22,145 nt of DNA from an uncultured Oscillospiraceae bacterium (GTDB lineage: Bacteria; Bacillota; Clostridia; Oscillospirales; Oscillospiraceae). The stretch lies in contig CAJTUD010000024.1 of NCBI GenBank assembly GCA_910579725.1, positions 1 to 22,145 on the forward strand, given 5' to 3'. The position numbers and the translations under genes were made by a program. Of this stretch, positions 1-6,931 are shown piece by piece (the first letter of the stretch is position 1; the number at the start of each line of letters is the position of its first letter). The notes below the pieces were generated by a model that saw only the letters and a list, made by a program, of their open reading frames with translations, did not search any database and was not told where the DNA came from.

Positions 1-66
1 CCCGTCGGTCCGGCTGTCCATTTATATATTAAAACCTGCCCGGAAGAGAAGCCCCGGAAAAAACTC

Positions 67-94
67 TTGCATTTTCCCCAAATCTGTGTATAAT
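67..94 (+). promoter_or_regulatory. Sigma-A-type promoter of the riboflavin-transporter transcript
   Basis: A -35-like TTGCAT (67-72) and a perfect TATAAT (89-94) are separated by 16 bases, and the FMN riboswitch begins about 23 bases downstream. The consensus -10 and its position directly before the aptamer support this as the promoter of the ribU leader. The -35 is imperfect. Confidence 0.7.
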
Positions 95-116
95 AAATCC
101 TAAGCAACCGAACACT

Positions 117-240
117 CATCTTCAGGGCGGGGTGCAAGTCCCCACCGGCGGTAATCGTCGTACGGCGAAAGTCCGCGACCGCGCAAGCGTTGAACCGGTG
201 CAAGTCCGGTACCGACAGTGATAGTCTGGATGGAAGAAGA
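117..240 (+). promoter_or_regulatory. FMN riboswitch (RFN element)
   Basis: The conserved RFN blocks appear in order: ATCTTCAGGGCGGGGTG, CCCCACCGGCGGTAAT, a GCGACCGCGC segment, GAACCGGTGCAAGTCCGGT, ACCGACAGT, and the closing GGATGGAAGAAGA that pairs with the 5' end to form P1. In known RFN elements FMN binding represses riboflavin synthesis or transport genes. Here the next gene is a riboflavin-transporter S component, which fits exactly. I recognise it by sequence motifs, not by a covariance search. Confidence 0.96.
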
Positions 241-251
241 TGGTCGTATTT

Positions 252-274
252 GACGCGCCTTGCTGCGCTCTTTT
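252..274 (+). terminator. Candidate expression-platform terminator of the FMN riboswitch
   Basis: A short stem (GA-C-GCGC, 252-258, with GCGCTC, 265-270, one bulged C) is followed by TTTT (271-274) just after the aptamer. A second hairpin (286-306, CCGGAGA with TCTTCGG) lies closer to the ribU ribosome binding site (AAGGAG, about 317-322). Either could be the FMN-dependent off switch. The stem is short, so whether control is by transcription termination or by blocking translation cannot be decided from the sequence. Confidence 0.35.
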
Positions 275-333
275 GCGGCGATACTCCGGAGATGAAGCGT
301 CTTCGGGTATTTCTGTAAAGGAGTGTATTTTTT

Positions 334-936
334 ATGTCTACCGCAGTATCCGCCACCCAGAGGTCCCGGACCCACAAGATTGCAGTCACCGCCATGCTCT
401 CGGCGGCGGCCGCCGTACTTATGGCGCTGGACTTCCCGATTCCATTCCTGATCCCGCCCTTTGTCAAGATGGATTTTTCCGAGCTGCCCGCTCTTTTGGC
501 GGCGTTCAGCCTGGGACCGGTCAGCGGGGTGGTGGTGTGTCTGGTGAAAAACCTGATCCATTTGACCATGAGTTCCACTCAAGGCGTAGGCGAGTTGTGC
601 AACTTTCTGCTGGGGTTCTGCTTCGTGATCCCCGCCGGGTTGATCTACCGGTATCGGAAAACCCGTACTGGTGCGCTTGCCGGTGCGCTGGCGGGGGCGG
701 TGGTTATGGCTGTATGCAGCATCCCGGTGAACTACTTCATTTCTTATCCCTTCTATACAGCTTTTATGCCTTTGGATACGATCATTGCCCAATATCAGGA
801 AATCCTGCCTTCGGCCAATGGTCTGCTGGGCTGTCTCATCATTTTCAACGCACCCTTCACTCTGCTCAAGGGCCTGTTGGATATGGCGCTGTGCTTTTTA
901 ATCTATAAGCCCCTGTCGCCTCTGCTCCACAAATAA
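334..936 (+). CDS. ribU: Riboflavin ECF transporter S component RibU
   Basis: This 200-residue, very hydrophobic protein with about six membrane segments is the substrate-binding (S) component of an energy-coupling-factor transporter that imports riboflavin together with shared EcfA/EcfA'/EcfT subunits encoded elsewhere. RibU-like signatures are visible: KMDFSELPALLAAFSLGP (about 45-62), VKNLIHL (about 70-76), GELCNFLLG (about 86-94) and FNAPFTLLKG near residue 174. An alanine-rich first helix (about 15-32) fits the surface S components use to contact EcfT. The ATG follows AAAGGAG at normal spacing. The upstream FMN riboswitch independently supports riboflavin as the substrate and implies shut-off when FMN is plentiful. 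The gene is alone in its transcript and is followed by a strong terminator. Confidence 0.93.
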   Translation: MSTAVSATQRSRTHKIAVTAMLSAAAAVLMALDFPIPFLIPPFVKMDFSELPALLAAFSLGPVSGVVVCLVKNLIHLTMSSTQGVGELCNFLLGFCFVIPAGLIYRYRKTRTGALAGALAGAVVMAVCSIPVNYFISYPFYTAFMPLDTIIAQYQEILPSANGLLGCLIIFNAPFTLLKGLLDMALCFLIYKPLSPLLHK

Positions 937-950
937 GGAACAAACATTCG
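937..950. promoter_or_regulatory. Candidate LexA (SOS) box upstream of dinB
   Basis: GGAACAAACATTCG starts one base after the ribU stop. It has the GAAC-N4-GTTC core of Gram-positive LexA/DinR boxes with a single core mismatch (ATTC for GTTC). dinB genes are classic SOS targets, and the box lies about 80 bases before the dinB start. Assignment rests on one imperfect 14-mer, so it is tentative. Confidence 0.4.
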
Positions 951-970
951 GTTTCCTCTTTTCAAAAGTA

Positions 971-1012
971 AAAAAATGTGGTATGCTGTTCTTACGGCAT
1001 ACCACATTTTTT
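971..1012 (+). terminator. Strong bidirectional-looking hairpin terminator after ribU
   Basis: AAAAAATGTGGTATGC (971-986) is the near-perfect reverse complement of GGCATACCACATTTTTT (996-1012), a stem of about 16 pairs with a short loop and a T-run on both strands. It ends the ribU transcript. It lies 18 bases before the dinB start, so dinB transcription must begin inside it or read through it. Its left arm contains TGGTATGCT, an extended -10-like sequence that could serve dinB. Confidence 0.85.
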
Positions 1013-1030
1013 CAGGAAGGGGGAGCTGAT

Positions 1031-2251
1031 GTGGACCGCGTAATTCTCCACTGTGACCTCAACAGCTTTTATGCTTCGGTGGAGCTGCTATCCCGACCGG
1101 AGCTGCGGGAGCTCCCTGTGGCGGTGTGCGGTGACCCAGACAGCCGAAAGGGCATCATTCTGGCAAAGAACGAGCCCGCCAAGGCCTTCGGTATAAAGAC
1201 GGCGGAAACCATCTGGCAGGCCCAGCAGAAGTGTCCGGATCTGATTCTTCTTCCGCCCCATCACAATCTGTACCGGGACTTCTCCCAAGTGATCAACGAG
1301 ATCTATGGTCAGTACACCGACCTGGTAGAGCCCTTTGGTATTGACGAGAGCTGGCTGGACATCACGGGGAGTATGCATCTGTTCGGCGGGGACGCCGCCG
1401 CCATCGCTAACGGGATCCGGACGCGGATCAAAAAGGAACTGGGGCTGACGCTGTCAGTGGGGGTCAGCTTCAACAAGGTTTTTGCCAAGCTGGGCAGCGA
1501 CTACAAAAAGCCGGACGCCACCACCGTCATCCCGCCGGACCGGTGGCGGGAGATTGTCTGGTCCCTGCCGCTGGGGACTATGCTTTTTGCCGGACCTGCC
1601 GCCCAGCGGGCCCTGGGACAGTATGGGGTGAAGACTATAGGCGATCTGGCCAAGCTGCCTCTGGCGTTGCCGGAGCGGCTGCTGGGAAAGATGGGGCGGC
1701 AGCTGTGGGAATATGCCAACGGTCTGGACCGCTCCCCCGTCCGGCCCCAGCATGAGAAGGAGCCGGTGAAAAGTGTGGGCAACAGCTACACTTTCCGGGA
1801 GGACCTGACGACCAGGGCCCAAATCCGCCGGGGCGCGTCCATGCTGTGCGACAGCGTGGCGGGACGGCTGCGCCGGCATGGGCTGTATTGCGGCGCGGTG
1901 GCGGTGGGGCTCAAGGACCCCGCCTTCAAAAGCGTGTCCCGGCAAAAACATCTGCCCCACAGCACCCACCTCCGGGGCGAGCTGCTGGAAACGGCCATGG
2001 AACTGATCGACCGGGTGTGGAAGCCTGGCTCTCCTGTCCGGCTGCTCAGCGTTACCGCCCTGGCCTTGACGGACAGCCTGGAGACCTACGAGCAGACAGA
2101 TCTTTTCTCTCCTGGCCGGCAGGCGGAGGACGCCCGGCGGGAGAATCTGGAGCGCGCCGTGGACGCCATCCGGAAGAAGTATGGCGGCAGCGCCATTTCC
2201 TACGGCGAGACGCCGGGGCATGTGCTCCACAGCGGAGATGGGGAGGAGTAG
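1031..2251 (+). CDS. dinB: DNA polymerase IV (Y-family, DinB)
   Basis: This 406-residue translesion polymerase copies past DNA lesions in an error-prone way. Catalytic residues are visible: D9 in DLNSFYASVE with the steric-gate aromatic F13, and D105/E106 in GIDESWLDIT. The GVSFNKVFAKLGSDYKKP block (thumb entry) and a little-finger domain follow. A beta-clamp-binding motif QTDLF lies near the C-terminus, as expected for Pol IV. I chose GTG 1031 because AGGAAGGGGGAG lies just upstream and the protein then starts at the usual MDR.ILHCDLN. The in-frame ATG at 983 lies inside the terminator stem and would add 16 unrelated residues. A candidate LexA box lies upstream. The convergent transglutaminase gene ends 6 bases after the stop, and I see no terminator between them. 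Confidence 0.95.
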   Translation: MDRVILHCDLNSFYASVELLSRPELRELPVAVCGDPDSRKGIILAKNEPAKAFGIKTAETIWQAQQKCPDLILLPPHHNLYRDFSQVINEIYGQYTDLVEPFGIDESWLDITGSMHLFGGDAAAIANGIRTRIKKELGLTLSVGVSFNKVFAKLGSDYKKPDATTVIPPDRWREIVWSLPLGTMLFAGPAAQRALGQYGVKTIGDLAKLPLALPERLLGKMGRQLWEYANGLDRSPVRPQHEKEPVKSVGNSYTFREDLTTRAQIRRGASMLCDSVAGRLRRHGLYCGAVAVGLKDPAFKSVSRQKHLPHSTHLRGELLETAMELIDRVWKPGSPVRLLSVTALALTDSLETYEQTDLFSPGRQAEDARRENLERAVDAIRKKYGGSAISYGETPGHVLHSGDGEE

Positions 2252-2257
2252 CCCGCG

Positions 2258-3160
2258 TTATACCAGGGGACTGCTCAATTCCCGGAAATGCCGTCTGGTT
2301 TCCCACCAATCCGTCAGAGTGTCAAAGCTTTCGTCCGGGTCTCTCAGCAGCCCGGCCAGCAGATCCAGCTCCTTTAGCTGCTCCTCACGGAGGCTTTCCT
2401 CTCCCAGAAGGAATTTTTCCAGATATTTTGGCTGGAAGACATATGAGATCTCGTGATTCATCAGTGCGTGGAAATCATAAATCAGGTATCTCGCCGCTGC
2501 CCGCAGGCCACAGGTGCCCAGGTTGTCCGCGTAGAGAAACCGCTCTCCGGGCTCCTCTCCAGACCGTATGCGCAGCCAGGCTCCGGCCGCCCAGTCAAAC
2601 TGGCCGGAGGACATGTCGTAAGGGGTGAAGGGCATGTTCAGCCCATCGTACAGGCCGTCCGCATCAAAGGTGATCCACCGGTTCTCACTGTCGTGCCACA
2701 CCTGATTGATCCAGTGGTCCATACTGATCCCTTGACGGATATAGGGCGCGAACCCCGCCCTGCTCCGGCAGGGGATTCCTTTGGCCTTGTAGATGGATGA
2801 TACCAGCACCGAAACGAACCGGCAGGTCAGCACCAGCTTGTCCTCCACCTGTCTGTCCGGTACGAATCCCCGTTCATCCAACCGGAACAGGCCCGCTGCC
2901 ATGGCTGGAGCGGTGAGATAAATATCGTCCTCGCAGGCGCTCCGGTACCACGGCCATCGCGACATGTCGCCGTAGCGCAGATCTGCGTTGGCGTTGGTGT
3001 TTCCCTGGGCCAGAGTGACGCGGTGAATGATCTGCCGGGAGATCAGCCGGCTCAGTTCCCCGGGGTCATCCGGCAGGGAACGGAAATAGTCCCCATAAAG
3101 TCCCGGATCGGTAAACGGACCAAAGCACAGGAAGTGCTGGGCAATTTTCTGTGGCAGCAT
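2258..3160 (-). CDS. Transglutaminase-like superfamily protein
   Basis: This 300-residue cytoplasmic-looking protein has no signal peptide or membrane segment. The central part reads as a transglutaminase-like cysteine-protease fold: C113 in VLTCRFVSVLVSSIYKAKGI, H149 in SMDHWINQVW and D166 in RWITFDAD are in the order and spacing of the Cys-His-Asp triad. Bacterial members are often peptidases or amidases, and the substrate cannot be told from sequence. The start follows GAGGAGG, which lies inside the end of the upstream regulator gene (3-base gap), so the two are co-transcribed. The family call is fairly secure, the role is not. Confidence 0.8.
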   Translation of the reverse strand: MLPQKIAQHFLCFGPFTDPGLYGDYFRSLPDDPGELSRLISRQIIHRVTLAQGNTNANADLRYGDMSRWPWYRSACEDDIYLTAPAMAAGLFRLDERGFVPDRQVEDKLVLTCRFVSVLVSSIYKAKGIPCRSRAGFAPYIRQGISMDHWINQVWHDSENRWITFDADGLYDGLNMPFTPYDMSSGQFDWAAGAWLRIRSGEEPGERFLYADNLGTCGLRAAARYLIYDFHALMNHEISYVFQPKYLEKFLLGEESLREEQLKELDLLAGLLRDPDESFDTLTDWWETRRHFRELSSPLV

Positions 3161-3163
3161 GGC

Positions 3164-4057
3164 TTATTTCCTCCTCACTGGAATCCAGATTTCGCTCTCG
3201 TAGTCCGCTGCGCTGGTGGACTTGTCTGCGGAGTACCACTCCACATTTATGCTCTGGGCAAGCTCAAATTCCGGATTGCCCGGCAGCCACTCCTGGAAAA
3301 TCTTTGTGTTTACACTTTGCAGTGCCTCTGGCATTGGTCCGCTGCACCGGAATCTGGCCCACTCCAGGGCGGGCAGAGTATATACCGTCATCCCCTCCGG
3401 GACCGCCCGGCCGTTGTACCGCCCGGCGATCAGATACCGGAACCGCTCTGGGGAAGCGTCGCTGTCGATACATACGCCGAATTCCCCGATGCTGCACTGG
3501 CAGACCGCCTGCTCCAGCGCCGTCTCCGGTGCTTTTTCTGCCCTCGTGGCAGCGCAGTAGCCGCGGATGAACTCGTCCCAGAACTTTGGAAGCTCCTGAT
3601 AGGAGGTTTCCAGGGAAAATTCCCGCTCTATACCGATCAGCTGGAAGCTTTCCATTTTTTCCACAGTGAAATCCATGCCTTGTCCTCCTCGAATCGAAAG
3701 TGTGATTTTCAATGGCAGAAAGGGAACCAGATGCTCCGGGCATTGCCGCAGCTGGGCGGGGGATACCCCATGAAACCGGCTGAACGCCTTGCTGAAGCTT
3801 TCCGGCGTGTCGTAACCGTACCGGTAGGCCAGATCAATGATCTTCTCCCGTCCGGCCACGGCCTCCAGCCCGGCCAGATACAGACGTCTGCACCGGATAT
3901 ACTCTCCCATGGAGTACCCTGTCACCAGCCGGAATCCCTTTTGCAGATAGAGCGGGGAGAGACAGGCCGCATGAGCCGCTTTTTCCGCCGCCCCCTCATC
4001 CAACAGATGCTCCTCCAGACAGTCTATTGCTCGCCGAAGAGCCTCCATCCATTCCAT
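3164..4057 (-). CDS. AraC-family regulator with GyrI-like effector-binding domain
   Basis: This 297-residue transcription factor has an AraC/XylS double helix-turn-helix at the N-terminus (about 8-105), with the typical second-motif stretch IDLAYRYGYDTPESFSKAF followed by HGVSPAQLR. The C-terminal half (about 128-297) reads as a GyrI/BmrR-type effector-binding domain (MESFQLIGIEREF; FGVCIDSD; YLIAGRYNG; WARFRCSGPMPEAL), which in this family binds amphipathic or drug-like small molecules. A good ribosome binding site (AAAGGAGGAT) precedes the ATG and a near-consensus promoter lies 31 bases upstream. The downstream transglutaminase-like gene is probably its main co-regulated partner. The ligand is unknown. 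Confidence 0.88.
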   Translation of the reverse strand: MEWMEALRRAIDCLEEHLLDEGAAEKAAHAACLSPLYLQKGFRLVTGYSMGEYIRCRRLYLAGLEAVAGREKIIDLAYRYGYDTPESFSKAFSRFHGVSPAQLRQCPEHLVPFLPLKITLSIRGGQGMDFTVEKMESFQLIGIEREFSLETSYQELPKFWDEFIRGYCAATRAEKAPETALEQAVCQCSIGEFGVCIDSDASPERFRYLIAGRYNGRAVPEGMTVYTLPALEWARFRCSGPMPEALQSVNTKIFQEWLPGNPEFELAQSINVEWYSADKSTSAADYESEIWIPVRRK

Positions 4058-4087
4058 TGCGGCATCCTCCTTTCGCTTGATGGGATT

Positions 4088-4116
4088 ATTCTACATGAAG
4101 CGGGGACGGTTGTCAT
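4088..4116 (-). promoter_or_regulatory. Promoter of the araC-type/transglutaminase operon
   Basis: On the minus strand ATGACA (4111-4116) and TAGAAT (4088-4093) each match consensus at 5 of 6 bases with exactly 17 bases between. The -35 overlaps a TGACA direct repeat (TGACATGACA, 4111-4120), a possible operator half-site pair for autoregulation. The operator role is inference. Confidence 0.65.
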
Positions 4117-4144
4117 GTCATTTTTTGCTTTGATTTGTCCGGAA

Positions 4145-4184
4145 AGCAGGAGGCCGTTTCCCATTCGGGAAGCGGCCTCCTGCT
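4145..4184 (-). terminator. Hairpin terminator of hsp20
   Basis: AGCAGGAGGCCG (4145-4156) and CGGCCTCCTGCT (4173-4184) form a strong GC-rich stem with a few further pairs inside. It begins 5 bases past the hsp20 stop on the minus strand. The following T-run is short (TTTCC), so termination may be incomplete. Confidence 0.7.
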
Positions 4185-4189
4185 GAAAC

Positions 4190-4624
4190 TTACTGAATCT
4201 CCAGTCTCCGGCTGGCTGGTACGGTCTGCGTCTGCTTGGGCAGAGTCAGCTTCAGCACGCCGTCCTCATAGGCTGCGGAGATATCCTCTCCGCGAATACC
4301 GGAGATATCAAAGCTCCGGGAGAAAGAGCCGTAGGACCGTTCGCAGCGGATATAGCCGCCGTTCTCATCCTTCTCCTCTCTGACAGCGCTGCGCTCTGCG
4401 CTGATGGACAGCCGTTCGCCGTCAATGTCGATGCGGATGTCCTCCTTCTTCATGCCCGGCAGGTCGGCCTCCAGCAGGTACGCGTCTCCGGTATCTCGGA
4501 TGTCGGTCCGGAAGGCGTTCACGCCGCCGTTGGCAAACAGGCTGCGCTCCAGCTCCTCCAGATCCCGGAAAGGATGGTACAGGTCCACGCCGCGGCTGCG
4601 GGTAAAAGGCATCATTTCAAACAT
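4190..4624 (-). CDS. Hsp20/alpha-crystallin small heat-shock protein
   Basis: This 144-residue protein is an ATP-independent holdase that keeps unfolding proteins soluble. The alpha-crystallin domain spans about 40-135, with the conserved DLPGMKKEDI (near residue 54) and the hallmark GVLKLTLPK near the C-terminus. I chose the ATG at 4624 because GGAGG lies 8 bases upstream and the protein then begins MFEMMPFTRSRG. An in-frame ATG at 4684 would add a 20-residue, Lys-rich extension with no ribosome binding site. A CIRCE element lies about 95-120 bases upstream, so HrcA repression released on heat shock is expected. It is a single-gene transcript ended by its own hairpin. Confidence 0.93.
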   Translation of the reverse strand: MFEMMPFTRSRGVDLYHPFRDLEELERSLFANGGVNAFRTDIRDTGDAYLLEADLPGMKKEDIRIDIDGERLSISAERSAVREEKDENGGYIRCERSYGSFSRSFDISGIRGEDISAAYEDGVLKLTLPKQTQTVPASRRLEIQ

Positions 4625-4716
4625 GGTTAAAACCTCCGATTTCTTTTTGTTTATGGCCTTAGTATGCCCTTTCATTATGAACAAATATAGCGGATCCTAT
4701 GTCTGAACTGTGAATT

Positions 4717-4743
4717 TTGGCACTCGCGCAGTCAGAGTGCTAA
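4717..4743. promoter_or_regulatory. CIRCE element (HrcA operator)
   Basis: TTGGCACTC, nine bases, GAGTGCTAA matches the CIRCE consensus TTAGCACTC-N9-GAGTGCTAA at 17 of 18 arm positions. It lies in the 200-base divergent region between hsp20 (minus) and the ParB-like gene (plus). It is the expected operator for hsp20. It ends 15 bases before the plus-strand -35, so it could also affect that promoter. Confidence 0.93.
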
Positions 4744-4758
4744 AATTGTTTGGCCAGG

Positions 4759-4787
4759 TTGTATTTCCCGGACGCATATGATATACT
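4759..4787 (+). promoter_or_regulatory. Promoter of the ParB-like/murF operon
   Basis: TTGTAT (4759-4764) and TATACT (4782-4787) are separated by 17 bases, with the first gene starting 37 bases after the -10. This is the best plus-strand promoter before the long housekeeping run. The nearby CIRCE element may or may not influence it. Confidence 0.7.
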
Positions 4788-4824
4788 ATACCCCATGTAA
4801 ATATCCGCCCAGGAGAGAAAGATC

Positions 4825-5472
4825 ATGGAAATTCAACGAATTGACAGCTATACGGATCCCCGCTTCTCCCAAGAGATTCTGTACCAGCATGGAGCCTTTC
4901 TGGTGGACGGCGCACCCTGGTCCTTCCGGGTGATCTCGGACCACGAGGCCGTGGTGAGCGCGGAAAGGCCGGGCCCGGAGGTGTTGGCGGAGGCGGTAGA
5001 ATATTTTCGTTTCTATGGGGAACATATCACCACATTTTATGATCAGGAAGGCAGTCTTCTTCTGGATCTGCCGCCAGTAGAGCGGCGGGAAGTGGAGATC
5101 AGTATCCTCCAGCCCTCTCAGTTCTCCGTGGACAGGGAGAAGTGCGCGGCGGTGCGTCATTTTCTTCATACCGCCGCCGATCTGGTCATCCCTACCATGA
5201 TATTGCCGGATGGAACTCTGTGTGTTCTGGACGGCCACACCCGGCTTCGCGAGGCGTGGCGGCAGGGCATCCGGCGGGCTATGGTGTTTGACAGCCCCAT
5301 GCCATCCGGGCAGAGGGCCATCATGGAGGACTTCGTCCGGGAGGCCCGCGCCCGTGAAATTTTTCATATTCAGGATATGGCCGTATACGGTTCCCAAGAG
5401 CAGAAAGAAAAGTGGCATGACTGGTGCAGCGCCTATTTCGCGGCCCGGCAGGAAGCCGGACAGAAAGAATAG
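4825..5472 (+). CDS. ParB/sulfiredoxin-fold domain protein of unknown function
   Basis: This 215-residue protein is not one I can name. Residues about 88-160 resemble the ParB N-terminal/sulfiredoxin fold: VEISILQPSQFSVDREK, then VIPTMILPDGTLCVLDGHTRLREA, where DGHTR (136-140) matches the GxHR nucleotide-binding box of ParB-like proteins. There is no helix-turn-helix or centromere-binding segment, so it is not a chromosome-partitioning ParB. The N-terminal 80 residues show no family I recognise, and there is no signal peptide. AGGAGAG precedes the ATG. murF starts 20 bases after the stop, in the same operon. A nucleotide-binding or hydrolysing role is possible from the fold but unproven. Confidence 0.72.
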   Translation: MEIQRIDSYTDPRFSQEILYQHGAFLVDGAPWSFRVISDHEAVVSAERPGPEVLAEAVEYFRFYGEHITTFYDQEGSLLLDLPPVERREVEISILQPSQFSVDREKCAAVRHFLHTAADLVIPTMILPDGTLCVLDGHTRLREAWRQGIRRAMVFDSPMPSGQRAIMEDFVREARAREIFHIQDMAVYGSQEQKEKWHDWCSAYFAARQEAGQKE

Positions 5473-5492
5473 AAGGACAGGAGGAGCATTCT

Positions 5493-6872
5493 ATGACCCC
5501 CACAACAACTGCTCAGATTTGTGAAGCCGTACAGGGCGCCTTGTTCGGAAGCGAGGATACCGCCGTCACCGATATATCCACCGACAGCCGCTCCATTACT
5601 CCCGGGGCCTGGTTCGTTCCTCTGGCAGGGGAGCGGTTCGACGGCCACGACTACATCGACATGGCCCTGGACAAGGGCGCGGCGGGGTGCTTTTGCGCCC
5701 GGCTGCCGCAGAAGGTCCGGGACGATAAGGTTTATATTCTGGTAGAGGACACCAGATTGGCGCTGCGGGATCTTGCAGCATGGTACCGGAATCAGTTTGA
5801 CATTCCCATTGTCCAGATCACCGGCAGCATGGGGAAAACCACCTTTAAGGAACTGCTGGCGGGCATTTTGTCCCAGCGGTACCATACCCTTAAAACGCCC
5901 GGAAATCTCAACGGCGATATCGGTGCGCCGCTGACGCTGCTGTCTTTGACACCGGAGCATCAGGCAGCGGTGATTGAAACAGGAATGGATGAGTTTGGCC
6001 AGATCCGTTATCTCGGTCAGGCCATCCGGCCTGATGTGGCGGTGATTACCATCATTGACGACGTGCATCTCTCCCATTTCGGCAGCAGGGAGGATATCCT
6101 GCATGCCAAGGCTGAGATTTTTGAGAATCTCCGCCCCGGCGGGCTGGCGGTGCTCAACGGGGACGACCCGCTGCTCAATACCCTCCGCCCGGCGCAGGAG
6201 ACGGTCCGCTGCGGTCAATCGGAGGACTGCGGCGTGCGGATCACGGCGCTGGAAGACCTGGGGCTGGAGGGTGTGGGCTGCACTGTTGTAACGCCCCGGG
6301 ATAGCTATCCTCTGACCATTCCCGCTCCCGGCGCACACATGGCGTCTCTGGCGGCTATGGCGATTGCCGCTGCGGAGCGGCTGGGGCTGACCAGGGAAGA
6401 GGCCGTCCGTGGCGTTTCCTCCTACGCGCCGGCGGACAACCGCCTGCGGGTGGAGCGATTGCCCGGCGGCCGGATCATGATTAACGACAGCTATAACGCC
6501 AATCCCAGGTCTGTCCGCGCGGATGTGGCGATTCTGGCCCGGCATACGGGCGGCAAACGGATTGCCATGCTGGGCGATATGACGGAGCTGGGAACCGCCG
6601 AGGCTCCCGGCCACCGGTCCGTCGGGGAGCTGGTGGGACAGCTGGGGATCGAGGTGCTGCTGGCCGTCGGCCCCCGGAGCAGGGAGCATATGGTGCCCGC
6701 CGCCCGGAAGGCGGGGTGTCCGGAGGTTCGCTGGTATCCCGACCGGGAATCGGTGAGGGAGGATTTGCTGTCCCTCTACGCCCCCGGCGACGCGCTCCTG
6801 CTGAAGGCTTCCCATTTCTTTGGGCGCTTTGACCTGATGGCAGATGAGCTGAGGGCGTATCCCTTTCCATAG
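5493..6872 (+). CDS. murF: UDP-MurNAc-tripeptide--D-Ala-D-Ala ligase (MurF)
   Basis: This 459-residue cytoplasmic Mur ligase adds the D-Ala-D-Ala dipeptide to the UDP-MurNAc-tripeptide, the last cytosolic step of peptidoglycan precursor synthesis. The three Mur domains are visible: the N-terminal substrate domain (about 1-85), the ATPase with P-loop GSMGKTT (111-117), and the C-terminal domain with the MurF-specific DSYNANPRS (332-340). The ATG at 5493 follows GGACAGGAGGAG. An in-frame upstream ATG at 5424 lies within the preceding gene and would add unrelated residues. Its length is normal for the family. It shares a promoter with the upstream ParB-like gene. Confidence 0.96.
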   Translation: MTPTTTAQICEAVQGALFGSEDTAVTDISTDSRSITPGAWFVPLAGERFDGHDYIDMALDKGAAGCFCARLPQKVRDDKVYILVEDTRLALRDLAAWYRNQFDIPIVQITGSMGKTTFKELLAGILSQRYHTLKTPGNLNGDIGAPLTLLSLTPEHQAAVIETGMDEFGQIRYLGQAIRPDVAVITIIDDVHLSHFGSREDILHAKAEIFENLRPGGLAVLNGDDPLLNTLRPAQETVRCGQSEDCGVRITALEDLGLEGVGCTVVTPRDSYPLTIPAPGAHMASLAAMAIAAAERLGLTREEAVRGVSSYAPADNRLRVERLPGGRIMINDSYNANPRSVRADVAILARHTGGKRIAMLGDMTELGTAEAPGHRSVGELVGQLGIEVLLAVGPRSREHMVPAARKAGCPEVRWYPDRESVREDLLSLYAPGDALLLKASHFFGRFDLMADELRAYPFP

Positions 6873-6878
6873 GGACAC

Positions 6879-6908
6879 CCGCCCCTGCCCACCGTCCATG
6901 CGGGGCGG
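6879..6908 (+). other. GC-rich hairpin between murF and the ABC-F gene
   Basis: CCGCCCC (6879-6885) pairs with GGGGCGG (6902-6908) around a 16-base loop in the 59-base gap. No T-run follows, so it is not a simple terminator. It may be an attenuator, an mRNA-stabilising stem or a processing site. The following ABC-F gene has only a weak ribosome binding site (TAGGTAAG). Confidence 0.35.
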
Positions 6909-6931
6909 CGAGAAACAGTATAGGTAAGATT

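Noticed and set aside
1..66. The left edge before the ribU promoter
   Set aside because: I see no gene, repeat or regulatory site that can be supported in these bases.
983..1030. Upstream ATG start for dinB at 983
   Set aside because: It lies inside the ribU terminator stem, has no ribosome binding site, and would add residues not found in Pol IV proteins. GTG 1031 has a strong site.
3023..4186. A 387-codon plus-strand frame opposite the AraC-type and transglutaminase-like genes
   Set aside because: It spans two well-supported genes on the other strand and shows no domain.
5433..6899. A 488-codon open frame on the minus strand opposite murF
   Set aside because: GC-rich third positions leave the antisense strand open. 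MurF on the plus strand has all family motifs and a good ribosome binding site, and the antisense product has no recognisable domain.
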